Assembly (NCBI RefSeq): GCF_900172375.1 | Contig: NZ_FWFS01000009.1 | Location: 124,001-188,000 of the forward strand | Direction of reading: 5' to 3' | Source of the DNA: Aquimixticola soesokkakensis | Lineage (GTDB): Bacteria > Pseudomonadota > Alphaproteobacteria > Rhodobacterales > Rhodobacteraceae | Length of the DNA: 64,000 nucleotides | Position numbers and translations under genes: made by a program | Part shown: in pieces, positions 17,254-26,107 of the stretch | How positions within the stretch are numbered: the stretch's first letter is position 1 | Layout of the letters: each line of letters starts with the position of its first letter | The notes under the pieces: generated by a model | Told to the model about the DNA's origin: nothing | The model's database searches: none | The model's input: only the letters and a program-made list of their open reading frames with translations

Positions 17254-18348
17254 TTACATCGGCGCAAGCGCGTGTTCGTCGCTGGCCTCCCAGGACATTT
17301 GCGCGGTTTCACCGATTTCCGGCGCGTGGTCGAAATAGGTGAGGGCGGGCATGAGGACGGTCATGTCTTCGTTCTCGGCGGTGGTCACGGTGATGCGCAC
17401 ATTGGTGCCCTGATATTCGATCATCGAAATTTTACCCGAAAGGCTGTTCATGCCGGGGCGCGCCCCAAGGTGGCACTGGTCGGCGCGCACGCTGACCTCT
17501 CGCCCCTTGCTCTGGATCACGTTGTGACCGCCCAGGAATTTGGCGACGAAAGCGTTGGTGGGGGTTTCGAACACCTCGCGCGCGGGGGCGGCCTGCATGA
17601 TCACGGCATCGTTCATCACCACGATCAGATCGGCGAGCGCGAGGGCTTCGTCTTGCGAATGGGTGACATGGATGAAGGAAATCCCGAGTTCTTTCTGGAT
17701 GCGTTTGAGTTCGGCGCGCATGCGGATGCGCAAGAAAGGATCGAGGGCGGAAAGCGGCTCGTCAAGCAACAGAACCTTGGGGCGCGTGATCAGCGAGCGC
17801 GCAAGTGCGACGCGCTGTTGCTGGCCCCCCGACATCTGGTTGGGCAGGCGTTCGGCCAGATGATCCATCTGCACCAGTTCCAGGTATTCGCGCGCCTTCG
17901 CGCGCCGCTCGATCTGCGCCACGCCGCGCACCTTGAGCGAAAAGGCGACGTTGTCCAGCGCGGTCAGATGGGGAAACAGCGCGTAGTCCTGAAACATCAT
18001 CGAGGTGCCGCGTTCGACGGGGGGCAGGGTGGTGATTTCGCGGTCGTGGATGAGGATGGCGCCCTCGCTTACGTCCTCATGGCCGGCCAGCATGCGCAGG
18101 GTCGTGGATTTGCCACAGCCCGACGGGCCCAGCAGGCAGCAGTAGGAATTGCGCGGGATGCGCAGCGAAATATTGTCCACCGCAGGCGCGCCCAGTGGGG
18201 CGTAGCGTTTGGTGACCGATACAATTTCCGCATCAAAGCGGTGGCTTTGGGTGGCCTGTTTGAGTTTGGGGGTCGCTGGGGCGGTATCTTTGGGCACAGG
18301 CGAGACTTTCAAATCGGTATCAGGGGTCTTGAGAAGAGCAAGTTTCAT
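17254..18348 (-). CDS. ABC transporter ATP-binding protein, spermidine/putrescine (PotA) type
   Basis: A 364-residue ATPase with Walker A GPSGCGKST, signature MSGGQQQR, Walker B VLLLDEPLSALD and switch HVTHSQDEALALAD, plus a C-terminal TOBE-like domain (residues about 285-360) typical of importers for polyamines, iron or opine-like compounds. An unusual ~40-residue polar N-terminal extension precedes the ATPase core. It is the last gene of a four-gene operon (binding protein, two permeases, ATPase); its start overlaps the upstream permease stop by four bases. Confidence 0.93.
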   Translation of the reverse strand: MKLALLKTPDTDLKVSPVPKDTAPATPKLKQATQSHRFDAEIVSVTKRYAPLGAPAVDNISLRIPRNSYCCLLGPSGCGKSTTLRMLAGHEDVSEGAILIHDREITTLPPVERGTSMMFQDYALFPHLTALDNVAFSLKVRGVAQIERRAKAREYLELVQMDHLAERLPNQMSGGQQQRVALARSLITRPKVLLLDEPLSALDPFLRIRMRAELKRIQKELGISFIHVTHSQDEALALADLIVVMNDAVIMQAAPAREVFETPTNAFVAKFLGGHNVIQSKGREVSVRADQCHLGARPGMNSLSGKISMIEYQGTNVRITVTTAENEDMTVLMPALTYFDHAPEIGETAQMSWEASDEHALAPM

Positions 18349-19190
18349 GCGGCGGTCCTCATCTGGCGGCGTTTGGCAAGGCGGCTCATCACGATCAGCG
18401 AGACGATGACGAGGGTGAAGGAAAACAGCGTGGTGATGGTACCGATGGCAAAGAGCACCGGCGTTGACGCGGCCGTCAGCAGCCCCGTGACTTCCATCGG
18501 CATGGTGTTGCCCGTGCCGATATTCAGCGAGGTGCGCGCGGTTTCCTCATAGGACGAGGTGAGGCCGGCCATGGCGATCCCGATGATGCCGGGCAGGATG
18601 ATCGGGACGATCACCTGGGTAAAGCGCTGGCGTGCGGAGGCGCCCAGATCGGTGGCGGCTTCCTCGTAGCTGGGGTTGAAGCGGCCCAGCACGATGAACA
18701 TGATCAACAGGCCAAAGGGCAGGGTCCATGTCAGCTGCGCGCCGATGCCGGAGGTGAACCAGTTGGTGCGCCAGCCCAGCAGGTTGAACATCAGCGCGAT
18801 GCCAAAGCCCACGAAGATTCCGGGCAGCACCATCGAGGTGATCGCGGAGTAGAAGACGAAATTCGACCCGCGGAATTTGCGCCGGTAGGCCATGCCCGCC
18901 GAAAGCGAAATCGCCATGGTGAGGATCGCGACGACAAAAGCGAGGCGGATCGAGCGGCGAAAGGCATTGCCGATGTCGCCGACCCCCTGGCCGTCCCCCG
19001 AAAACAGCACCTGAAACCAATGGGTGGACCAGCCCTGCATGGGAAAGGACATGCCCCCCGTCGGCCCCTGGAACGACAGGATATAGACGCAGGCCATCGG
19101 GGCGTAGAGGAACAGCAAAAAGGCACTCAGAATGGCGGCAAGAAAATAGAAAGACAGCGGGCGCGCGCGGCGGGGATTGGGTTTGCTCAT
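18345..19190 (-). CDS. ABC transporter permease, PotC type
   Basis: A 281-residue inner-membrane permease with six predicted helices and the binding-protein-dependent transport motif EEAATDLGASARQRFTQV, which contacts the ATPase. The start at the ATG encoding MSKPNPRR (19190) was chosen over an upstream in-frame frame because positively charged residues then precede the first helix. It overlaps the ATPase start and lies 10 bases after the other permease gene. Confidence 0.92.
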   Translation of the reverse strand: MSKPNPRRARPLSFYFLAAILSAFLLFLYAPMACVYILSFQGPTGGMSFPMQGWSTHWFQVLFSGDGQGVGDIGNAFRRSIRLAFVVAILTMAISLSAGMAYRRKFRGSNFVFYSAITSMVLPGIFVGFGIALMFNLLGWRTNWFTSGIGAQLTWTLPFGLLIMFIVLGRFNPSYEEAATDLGASARQRFTQVIVPIILPGIIGIAMAGLTSSYEETARTSLNIGTGNTMPMEVTGLLTAASTPVLFAIGTITTLFSFTLVIVSLIVMSRLAKRRQMRTAA

Positions 19191-19200
19191 GGCGGGGCCC

Positions 19201-20100
19201 TTATTTTTGAAGTTCTTTGCGGATGTCGGCAAAGCGCAGCAGCAGGCCGACAATCGACAGCACGATGACCAGCAGCACGATGGATTTGGCGGCCGCCGGC
19301 GGGTACATGAAGGCGTTCAACTCGGTGACGATCGACATGCCGACGGTGTTCACCTGACTGCCCGACATCTGTTTGACGATGAACACATCGCCCATCACGG
19401 CCGTGACCACAAAAATCGAGCCGATCGCGATGCCCGGTTTGATCAGCGGAAAGATGATGTCGCGGATGATCTGGCCCTCTGAGGCCCCTGCATCCTTGGC
19501 GGCCTGGATGACCGAATGGGGGATCTTGGCCATGGAATTGGCCATGGCGGCGACCATCGGCATGGTGAGCAGGTTGATATAGGCGACCAGCACGGCAAAT
19601 TCGCTATACATCAGCCATGTCACCGGCTCGGAGGTCAGATGCAGCCCCATCAGCGCTTGGTTGATCAGCCCTTCGCGGCCCAGAAGCGGCACCCAAGACA
19701 CCATGCGGATCGGACCCGAGGTCCAGAACGGAATGGCGATGGCGGCCATCAGCAAGAGGCGCAGCGCGCCCGAGCGGACGTGAAACGACAGGAAATAGGC
19801 GATGCAAAAGCCCAGAACAAAGGTGACGACCCAGACGATGGCGACGAATTTGAATGTCAGCGCGTAGAGGTTCAGCGTCAGCTGCGAGGTGAACAGATCG
19901 ACCCAGGATCCAAGGTAGAGTTCGGGGAACACCTGCGCGAAATCATAGTCGAGAAAGCTCACGACAAAGATGATTGCCAGCGGGATCAGCACCATCAGGG
20001 TGAAAATCACCGCCATCGGCGCGACTTGAAGCCATGAGGCCACTTTGGGCGAGAGGACTTGGCGCTGGTGGGGAGGGGCGGCGGATTGGGCGGCGGGCAT
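19201..20100 (-). CDS. ABC transporter permease, PotB type
   Basis: A 299-residue permease with six helices. The conserved cytoplasmic loop reads QAAKDAGASEGQIIRDI, a normal EAA motif. The order PotB-like then PotC-like matches polyamine-type importers. It follows the binding-protein gene by about 80 bases on the same strand. Confidence 0.92.
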   Translation of the reverse strand: MPAAQSAAPPHQRQVLSPKVASWLQVAPMAVIFTLMVLIPLAIIFVVSFLDYDFAQVFPELYLGSWVDLFTSQLTLNLYALTFKFVAIVWVVTFVLGFCIAYFLSFHVRSGALRLLLMAAIAIPFWTSGPIRMVSWVPLLGREGLINQALMGLHLTSEPVTWLMYSEFAVLVAYINLLTMPMVAAMANSMAKIPHSVIQAAKDAGASEGQIIRDIIFPLIKPGIAIGSIFVVTAVMGDVFIVKQMSGSQVNTVGMSIVTELNAFMYPPAAAKSIVLLVIVLSIVGLLLRFADIRKELQK

Positions 20101-20182
20101 GGGCGTGCTCCTGTCGTATCGTGTGGGCCGTGGGGAGAGGCGCGCGCCAGGGTCATCCTGCCACGCGCCGATGTGTAAGCCC

Positions 20183-21499
20183 TTAGGCGGACAGGAAATC
20201 CTGCCACTGGCGCACGAGGTAGCGGTCTTCGTCCATCAGGGTGTTCCAGATGCCGATGTTGCCCATGCGGTCCCAAAGGGCACCGCCATCGCGCGTGGCA
20301 CCGGCTTTTTCCATGACCTTGCCAAAGGGGTTGAGGATGTCGCCCTGAGCGGCTTTGCCTTCGTACCAGTAGCCGTATTCATCGGCCGTCATGAATTCCT
20401 TGGCGTTGTCGGGCACCGAGTTGTAGAAGCCCTGGCGCGAAATAAACGCACCGGCCCAACCGGCATTCACCCAGTTCATGTATTCGATCGCGCAGTCGCG
20501 CTTGAGCCCCTCAAGGTGGTTCATCGCCGACATCATGATGTACCAGCCGCGATAGCCCTCTTTCATGCCCTGATAGGTGCATTCGATGCCACGGGTGCGC
20601 ACTTCGGTCACCGCAGGCGACCACATGGATTGCAATTCGACCTCGCCGCTTGCCATCAATTGCACCGATTGGTCAAAGTTGGACCAGAAGCTGCGGAATT
20701 GTCCGGCTTTTTTGTATTCGATCAGCTTTTCGATGGTGGCGTCGATTTCCGCCTTGGTCATGTTGCCCTTGTCGACATAGGTGACTTCGCCCAGGGCTTC
20801 GAGCGCCATGGCCGCATCGGCGATGCCCGTCGAGACACCGTCTTGCAGGGCGACCTTGCCCGCAAATTCGGGGTTCAACAGCTCGCCCCAGCTGTCGATG
20901 GGGCGGCCGATCAGGTCGGGGCGGATGCCCAGCGTGTCGGCGTTGTAATACATGGGCACGCCGACAAGGTAATCGGTGGGCGTAAGCGAGAATTCCTGCG
21001 CGCTTTCGTCTTTCCAATATTGCGACTTGATCGGCGCATAGCCCTCAAGGCTGGCGGCGGTGCCATCGGGGTAGGTGCCATCCACGAACAGCGACAGGGT
21101 TTGATCCCAGTATTTATAGGCCGAGACCGGAACCGGCATCAAAACGCCGCGGCCCAGAAAATATTTCATGTTGGTGTTGGGCATGTCGGTGACATCGACC
21201 GTGTCGGGCTGGGTGAGCAGGCGGTTCACGTGGGTCGTTGTGTCGGGGGCGGTCTGCATCACCACTTCGAAGTCCAGATCCTCATTCGCTTTTTCGGCGA
21301 TCTGGGGAATGGTCGAATAGGACTGCCCGATGTGGGTGATGGTGATGTCCTTGATGTTTTGTGCCCAAAGCATCGGCGCGGGCAGGGCCGATGCGGCCGC
21401 TGCTGCTGCGCCGGTTTTCAACAGCGCACGGCGCGACAGGCCGGTTTTGGCAGAGGCCGATTTGTATTTGTAGCTCGGGGTGGTCGTGGCGTCGGTCAT
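20183..21499 (-). CDS. Tat-exported ABC solute-binding protein, PotD/PotF-like
   Basis: A 438-residue periplasmic binding protein. Residues 20-47 contain a twin-arginine signal (SRRALLKTGAAAAAA, then a cut near LWAQN). The mature part has features of the spermidine/putrescine-type family: VDVTDMPNTNMKYFLGRG, PTDYLVGVPMYYNADTLG, and late tryptophan-rich stretches. The family also binds opines, iron and other small cations or amines, so the ligand is open. GGAAGGGAC precedes the ATG at 21499. It is divergent from the second amidase gene, which suggests that the imported compound feeds that hydrolase. Confidence 0.92.
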   Translation of the reverse strand: MTDATTTPSYKYKSASAKTGLSRRALLKTGAAAAAASALPAPMLWAQNIKDITITHIGQSYSTIPQIAEKANEDLDFEVVMQTAPDTTTHVNRLLTQPDTVDVTDMPNTNMKYFLGRGVLMPVPVSAYKYWDQTLSLFVDGTYPDGTAASLEGYAPIKSQYWKDESAQEFSLTPTDYLVGVPMYYNADTLGIRPDLIGRPIDSWGELLNPEFAGKVALQDGVSTGIADAAMALEALGEVTYVDKGNMTKAEIDATIEKLIEYKKAGQFRSFWSNFDQSVQLMASGEVELQSMWSPAVTEVRTRGIECTYQGMKEGYRGWYIMMSAMNHLEGLKRDCAIEYMNWVNAGWAGAFISRQGFYNSVPDNAKEFMTADEYGYWYEGKAAQGDILNPFGKVMEKAGATRDGGALWDRMGNIGIWNTLMDEDRYLVRQWQDFLSA

Positions 21500-21826
21500 A
21501 ATGTCCCTTCCTGTGGGTGTGATGGGCGCGCGCATGCTGAGGGTGCGATTGCAGGGGATGCCGTGAACGACATGAGGAGAGCAGGCGGTTGGGTGATCAG
21601 CAGTGCGGCGAGAGCTGCGGGGTTGTCCCCGTCGTTTGCCCTTTGACTGTGAGCGTGTCGGGCGCAAAGCCGCAAATGAGAAAATTTGACGCCAGCGGTG
21701 AGGAAAGCTGCGCTGCGCTGCGGCGCGCTCTGTGCTTGACTGGCCGGACACCGATTGAGCGGCGCGGTTTTGCAGCGCCTCCAGAGCCTATCGCATTCCA
21801 GACCCTATCGCAGAAGGACACCTGCC
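21500..21826. other. Non-coding divergent promoter region
   Basis: These 327 bases lie between the leftward importer operon and the rightward amidase-RutF-RibB-like-ALDH genes and must carry both promoters. I find no strong palindrome. A TTTGACTG hexamer-like element occurs near 21642 on the plus strand. Frames crossing the region lack ribosome sites. Confidence 0.5.
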
Positions 21827-23149
21827 ATGACCCATTCCCCTGATGTCGAGACAACCGTTTCGGGTGATCCGCTGACCGCCACTGCCATCGTGCGCGATGT
21901 GACCTCGGGGGCGCGCAGCGCCGCCGAAGTTGCCCGTCAAAGCCTTGAAGTGGTGGCCGAATGGGAACCCAAAGTGCAGGCCTTCGAATTTCTCGACCCC
22001 GCCCTGGTCGTGGCCCAGGCGCAGGGCGTGGATCGTGTCGCTGTCAAAGGTCCGCTGGCGGGGGTGACATTGGCCGTCAAGGACGTGATTGCCACCAAAG
22101 ACATGCCCACAGGCCATAACACCGCGCGCTACAAGGGCGTGCAAACCGGCGTGGATGCGGCCTGCGTGGACACGCTGCGCGCCGCCGGGGCCATCGTTCT
22201 GGGCAAGGCGGTCACCACGGAATTCGCCTCGACCGCGCGCGGCGGCAAGACCCGCAATCCCCATGACCTCACCCGCACGCCGGGGGGGTCGTCTTCGGGC
22301 TCTGCCGCGGCGGTGGCCTGTGGCATGGCGGCGGTGGGATTGGGCACGCAGACCGGCGGGTCGACCATCCGGCCCGCGTCGTTCAACGGGATTTTCGGCT
22401 GGAAGCCGACATGGAACGTGATTTCGCGCGAAGGGCTGAAAGTCTATTCCCTGACCTGCGACACGCTGGGGCTTTATGCGCGCGATATCAATGATTTCGA
22501 CATGCTGGCCGATGTGTTCGACCTTGATCCTTGCGACGTGCCCCAAAGCCTTGAGGGGCTGCGGGTCGGCTTTTGCCGCACCCCGATGTGGGAGAAGGCC
22601 GAAGCGCCGATGCGCGCGGCGATGGATGCGGCAGCGCTGGCGCTCAAGAGCGCAGGCGCGCAGGTGATCGAGGTCGAATTGCCCGATATTTTCAACGGCA
22701 TTGCCGAGGCGCATGGGGTGATTCTGGCGCGCGAAGGCCGCTCTGCTTTCCTCAACGAGGTTCGCAATACGCCCGATATCGGCGTGCAATACCGTGACCT
22801 TGTGTCCAATGCGCGCGGCATCACCCCCGAAAGCGCGCGCGCGGCCTATGCGCTGGCCGACCGGTGTCGCGCCAGTTTTGATGAAATTATGGGCGGTTTT
22901 GACGTGATGATGACGCCGTCCTCTTGTGGCGAAGCGCCCGAAGGGCTGGAAAGCACGGGGGATGCGTCGCTCAATTCGATGTGGACGCTGTTGCAGGTGC
23001 CTGTGGTGTCCGCGCCCGGCCTGACGGGGCCGCACGGGATGCCGCTGGGGATTTCCTTTGTGGCGCGGCGCTACGGGGATCGCAAAGCCATCAAGGTGGC
23101 GGGGCTCGCGGCGCCGCTCTTTGAGCAGACCGGCGATGATCTGACCTGA
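21827..23149 (+). CDS. Amidase-signature family hydrolase
   Basis: A 440-residue amidase with Lys85 (TLAVKDVIAT), Ser155/156 (TPGGSSSGSAAA) and nucleophile Ser179 (TQTGGSTIRPAS). It resembles the amidase at 6372 in length and motifs, so the two are likely paralogs. The ATG at 21827 follows AAGGACACCTGCC; an in-frame extension to 21755 has no such site. It leads a plus-strand series with the RutF-like reductase, RibB-like protein and aldehyde dehydrogenase and is divergent from the ABC importer, consistent with a catabolic operon that hydrolyses an amide intermediate. Confidence 0.92.
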   Translation: MTHSPDVETTVSGDPLTATAIVRDVTSGARSAAEVARQSLEVVAEWEPKVQAFEFLDPALVVAQAQGVDRVAVKGPLAGVTLAVKDVIATKDMPTGHNTARYKGVQTGVDAACVDTLRAAGAIVLGKAVTTEFASTARGGKTRNPHDLTRTPGGSSSGSAAAVACGMAAVGLGTQTGGSTIRPASFNGIFGWKPTWNVISREGLKVYSLTCDTLGLYARDINDFDMLADVFDLDPCDVPQSLEGLRVGFCRTPMWEKAEAPMRAAMDAAALALKSAGAQVIEVELPDIFNGIAEAHGVILAREGRSAFLNEVRNTPDIGVQYRDLVSNARGITPESARAAYALADRCRASFDEIMGGFDVMMTPSSCGEAPEGLESTGDASLNSMWTLLQVPVVSAPGLTGPHGMPLGISFVARRYGDRKAIKVAGLAAPLFEQTGDDLT

Positions 23150-23287
23150 GGGGCGCAGAGGGGGAGAGAGGCAGGTAGCTGAGTTTTCCTCACGCCCGCG
23201 CTGCCGCCTTCTCACTTCGCAGGCGGCGGCCTGCCTGCCTAAGCTGATGTTAACGGGCGATAGCCCTATTTTACCAAAGGAACTGCG

Positions 23288-23821
23288 ATGAGCGCTCAAA
23301 GTGAAACGATGATCGAAGAAACCCCCGCGCAGCTGTTGGCGCATGTGTCCAAAGAGGCGTTTCGCGGCGGCATGGCCCGTCTTGCAGGGGCGGTGAACAT
23401 CGTGACCACCGACGGCGCTTCGGGGCGCGCAGGCTTTACCGCCTCTGCGGTGTGTTCGGTCACCGACAGCCCGCCCACGCTGCTGGTTTGCATCAACCGC
23501 GCGTCTTCGGCGGCCCCTGCGTTTCTGGAAAACGATGTGTTGTGTGTGAACACGGTGGGGCCGGACCATCAGGATCTGGCGATGCTGTTTGGCGGCAAAA
23601 CCCCGATGGCCAGCCGGTTCGAGCAGGCCGACTGGGCCGCAGGCAAGACCGGCGCGCCGGTGCTTGACGGCGCGGTGGTGTCCTTTGACTGCACCGTCAG
23701 CCAGCGCACCGTTGTGGGCACCCATGAGGTGATCTTTGCCGAGGTGGTGGGGGTCGTTGAAAACGATCAGGCCAGTGCAAGCGCCTACTGGGGCCGCAAA
23801 TTCCACGAATTGAAGAACTGA
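23288..23821 (+). CDS. rutF: RutF-like NAD(P)H:flavin reductase
   Basis: A 177-residue split-barrel flavin reductase closely following RutF: GAVNIVTTDGASGRAGFTASAVCSVTDSPPT (in short, AVNIVTTDG and GFTASAVCSVTD), LLVCINR, LCVNTVG, LFGGKTPMASRF and VSFDCTVSQ. RutF regenerates reduced FMN for RutA. Compared with the reductase at 5875 it is the better RutF match and so probably the main partner of the RutA-like enzymes, although they are encoded 12 kb away on the other strand. AAAGGA precedes the ATG. A 138-base gap with a GC-rich inverted repeat separates it from the amidase gene. Confidence 0.92.
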   Translation: MSAQSETMIEETPAQLLAHVSKEAFRGGMARLAGAVNIVTTDGASGRAGFTASAVCSVTDSPPTLLVCINRASSAAPAFLENDVLCVNTVGPDHQDLAMLFGGKTPMASRFEQADWAAGKTGAPVLDGAVVSFDCTVSQRTVVGTHEVIFAEVVGVVENDQASASAYWGRKFHELKN

Positions 23822-23848
23822 TTCCCAGCCAGAACAAGGATTTGAGCG

Positions 23849-24448
23849 ATGGTAATGATGGATGCAAAAATCATGTCTGACGCGCTCACGCGCGCTTTGA
23901 ACGACTTGGCCGCAGGGCGTCCCGTGATTTTGACCGGCGCGCGCGATGGCGGGCCGGTGATGGTGCAGGCGGCGGGCGCGGTGGATGACACTTGGGTGAA
24001 TTTCATGGCCCGCGAGGCGCGCGGCTTGCTGGGCATGGCGATCACGCCGCGCCGCGCCAGTGCACTTGGCCTCAGCTTGCAACCGCGCCGCAACGTGGGC
24101 CGTCCGGTGCCGCTCTACACCCTGTCGATCGAGGCAGCCGTCGGCTGCACCACGGGGATATCTGCGGGCGAGCGCGCGACAACGGTTGCCGCCGCCGCCG
24201 TCACCCCCGCGCGTCCCGAAGCGGTCGTGACACCGGGCCATATTTTCCCGCAGGTCAGTGAAATTGGCACGGGCGGTCAGGCCGAAGGTGCGCTGGACCT
24301 GTTGCGCCGGGCCGGTGTGATGCCGGTGGCGATGATCTGTTCGATGCTGGATTTCGAGGGCCGTGATGCGGATGATCTGCACGCCTGCACCGTGGCGGCA
24401 ACCCTGGATCTGGCGATTGTGGATATGGGGGAACTCGGGCTGGTCTAG
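23849..24448 (+). CDS. RibB-like protein (DHBP synthase fold) lacking the catalytic motif
   Basis: The 199-residue protein aligns by eye with 3,4-dihydroxy-2-butanone-4-phosphate synthase of riboflavin synthesis: GLLGMAITPRRASALGL, LSIEAAVGCTTGISAGERATTV, VVTPGHIFPQ and MPVAMICSML. However, the acidic D-x-D-R-E-N-E-G-D loop is replaced by TGARDGGPV, and the GGHTEA histidine motif by GGQAEG. The residues that bind metal and phosphosugar are therefore gone, and normal catalysis is unlikely. Position between the RutF-like reductase (27 bases upstream) and the aldehyde dehydrogenase suggests a role in the flavin-dependent pathway, for example handling a sugar-like or cyclic intermediate. AAGGATTTGAGCG precedes the ATG. 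Confidence 0.82.
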   Translation: MVMMDAKIMSDALTRALNDLAAGRPVILTGARDGGPVMVQAAGAVDDTWVNFMAREARGLLGMAITPRRASALGLSLQPRRNVGRPVPLYTLSIEAAVGCTTGISAGERATTVAAAAVTPARPEAVVTPGHIFPQVSEIGTGGQAEGALDLLRRAGVMPVAMICSMLDFEGRDADDLHACTVAATLDLAIVDMGELGLV

Positions 24449-24543
24449 CGGCACGAACAAGCGCGTGAGCAAAGGGGAATGGCTCTTGCGCTTGCAAGCG
24501 CGCTCGGGTCAGGTGGAGCAAATCTGATTGGAGAAGCCCCCCC

Positions 24544-26001
24544 ATGTCCGCCACCCTGTCCGCACCCCTTTCCCTGCCGCCGCTGAACACACAGAAATTC
24601 TACATCAACGGTGCCTGGGTTGCCCCGCAGGGCAGCCAGACCATCGGCGTGATCAATCCCGCGACCGAAGAAGAAATCGCCACCCTCGCCATGGGCACGG
24701 CGGCGGATGTCGATGCGGCCGTCACCGCCGCCAGCGCCGCGTTCCAGACCTGGCAATTTTCCACCAAATCCGAGCGCCTCGATCTTCTGGCCGCCATCCG
24801 CAGCGCCTATGAGGCGCGGTATGACGATATGGTCGCCGCAATCACCGCCGAACTCGGCGCGCCCGTGGATCTGAGCCGCAATGCGCAGGCCAAAGTGGGC
24901 ATCGGCCATCTTGACGGCGTGGTGCGCGCGCTGGAGCGGATGGACTTCGAGGCGCTCAACGCCGAGGGCGATCTGATCCTGCACGAGGCGATCGGGGTCT
25001 GCGGGTTGATCACGCCGTGGAACTGGCCGATCAACCAGATTGCGCTCAAGGTGCTGCCCGCCATCGCCGCCGGTTGCACCGTGGTGCTCAAACCCTCCGA
25101 AGTGACCCCGCTCAACGCGCTGCTGTACGGCGAAATCCTGCATGCGGCGGGGGTGCCTGCGGGGGTGTTCAACCTTGTGAACGGCGACGGTCCTACCGTG
25201 GGGAGTGCCCTGTCCAGACATGAAGATGTGGCGATGATGAGCTTTACCGGCTCGACGCGCGCGGGCACGCAGGTTTCCAAAGACGCCGCCGATACGGTCA
25301 AACGCGTGACGCTGGAACTGGGCGGCAAATCCCCCAACATCATTCTCGATGATGCCGATCTGGAGGAGGCCGTGACGTGCGGCACCCGCCATGTGATGAA
25401 CAACACCGGCCAAAGCTGCAACGCCCCGACGCGGATGCTGGTGAGCCGCAAGAATTACGCCGCCGCCAAAGAGATCGCCGGACGGGTCGCCGCCGCCACG
25501 CAAGTGGGCAATCCGCAAACCCCGGGCCAGCACATCGGACCCGTGGTCTCGGATGTGCAATACGGGCGCATCCAGGCGCTGATCGAAACCGGCATTGCCG
25601 AAGGCGCCAGCGTTCTGGCGGGGGGCGCTGGCCTGCCCGAGGGCGTGAACCGGGGGTATTTCGTGCGCCCGACGGTCTTTGCGGATGTCGACAATCAGGC
25701 CACCATCGCGCGCGAGGAAATTTTCGGTCCCGTGCTGACCCTGATCGCCTATGAGGACGAGGCCGAAGCCATCGCGATTGCAAATGACACGCCCTACGGG
25801 CTTGCGGCCTATGTGCAGGGCGAGGCGGATCATGCCCTGAAGGTGGCGCGCCAACTCAAGGCGGGGATGGTGCATATCAACGGCTCGGACATTTCCTACG
25901 GCTCGCCGTTCGGGGGCTACAAACGCTCCGGTGTGGGCCGTGAAGGCGGCGTGTATGGCATCGAGGATTTTTGCGAAATCAAGGCGGTCTCGCGCCCTTA
26001 A
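24544..26001 (+). CDS. Aldehyde dehydrogenase (NAD(P)+)
   Basis: A full-length 485-residue aldehyde dehydrogenase: substrate and cofactor motif TPWNWPINQIALKV, KPSEVTPLNA, general base Glu258 in TLELGGKSPN, nucleophile Cys292 in GQSCNAPTR, and C-terminal PFGGYKRSGVGREGG. It oxidises an aldehyde to the acid in the cytoplasm. Coming after the amidase, RutF-like and RibB-like genes, it is the natural candidate for the semialdehyde step, comparable to malonic semialdehyde disposal in the Rut pathway, although the Rut enzyme is a reductase. The ribosome site is weak. Confidence 0.93.
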   Translation: MSATLSAPLSLPPLNTQKFYINGAWVAPQGSQTIGVINPATEEEIATLAMGTAADVDAAVTAASAAFQTWQFSTKSERLDLLAAIRSAYEARYDDMVAAITAELGAPVDLSRNAQAKVGIGHLDGVVRALERMDFEALNAEGDLILHEAIGVCGLITPWNWPINQIALKVLPAIAAGCTVVLKPSEVTPLNALLYGEILHAAGVPAGVFNLVNGDGPTVGSALSRHEDVAMMSFTGSTRAGTQVSKDAADTVKRVTLELGGKSPNIILDDADLEEAVTCGTRHVMNNTGQSCNAPTRMLVSRKNYAAAKEIAGRVAAATQVGNPQTPGQHIGPVVSDVQYGRIQALIETGIAEGASVLAGGAGLPEGVNRGYFVRPTVFADVDNQATIAREEIFGPVLTLIAYEDEAEAIAIANDTPYGLAAYVQGEADHALKVARQLKAGMVHINGSDISYGSPFGGYKRSGVGREGGVYGIEDFCEIKAVSRP

Positions 26002-26003
26002 GG

Positions 26004-26107
26004 GCCTTTCGCCCCGCCCGAAGCGACACATCCGGCCCGCGTGAAAAGGCGCGCGCCGGACCTGTCCACGCGCGCGCGGTCTTGCGCCCTTCAGCGTGGC
26101 GAAAGGC
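26004..26107. repeat. Long-range inverted repeat after the aldehyde dehydrogenase gene
   Basis: GCCTTTCGCC at 26004-26013 is repeated as its exact reverse complement at 26098-26107. The intervening sequence contains alternating GCGC tracts that could extend the structure. It could be a terminator-like element, but no T-run follows. Confidence 0.35.

Noticed and set aside
23150-23287. FMN riboswitch before rutF
   Set aside because: The conserved RFN-element words are not visible; only generic GC-rich inverted repeats are present.
21788-24472. 894-residue minus-strand frame opposite the amidase, rutF and ribB-like genes
   Set aside because: It spans three unrelated genes on the other strand and their intergenic gaps; no domain is recognisable.
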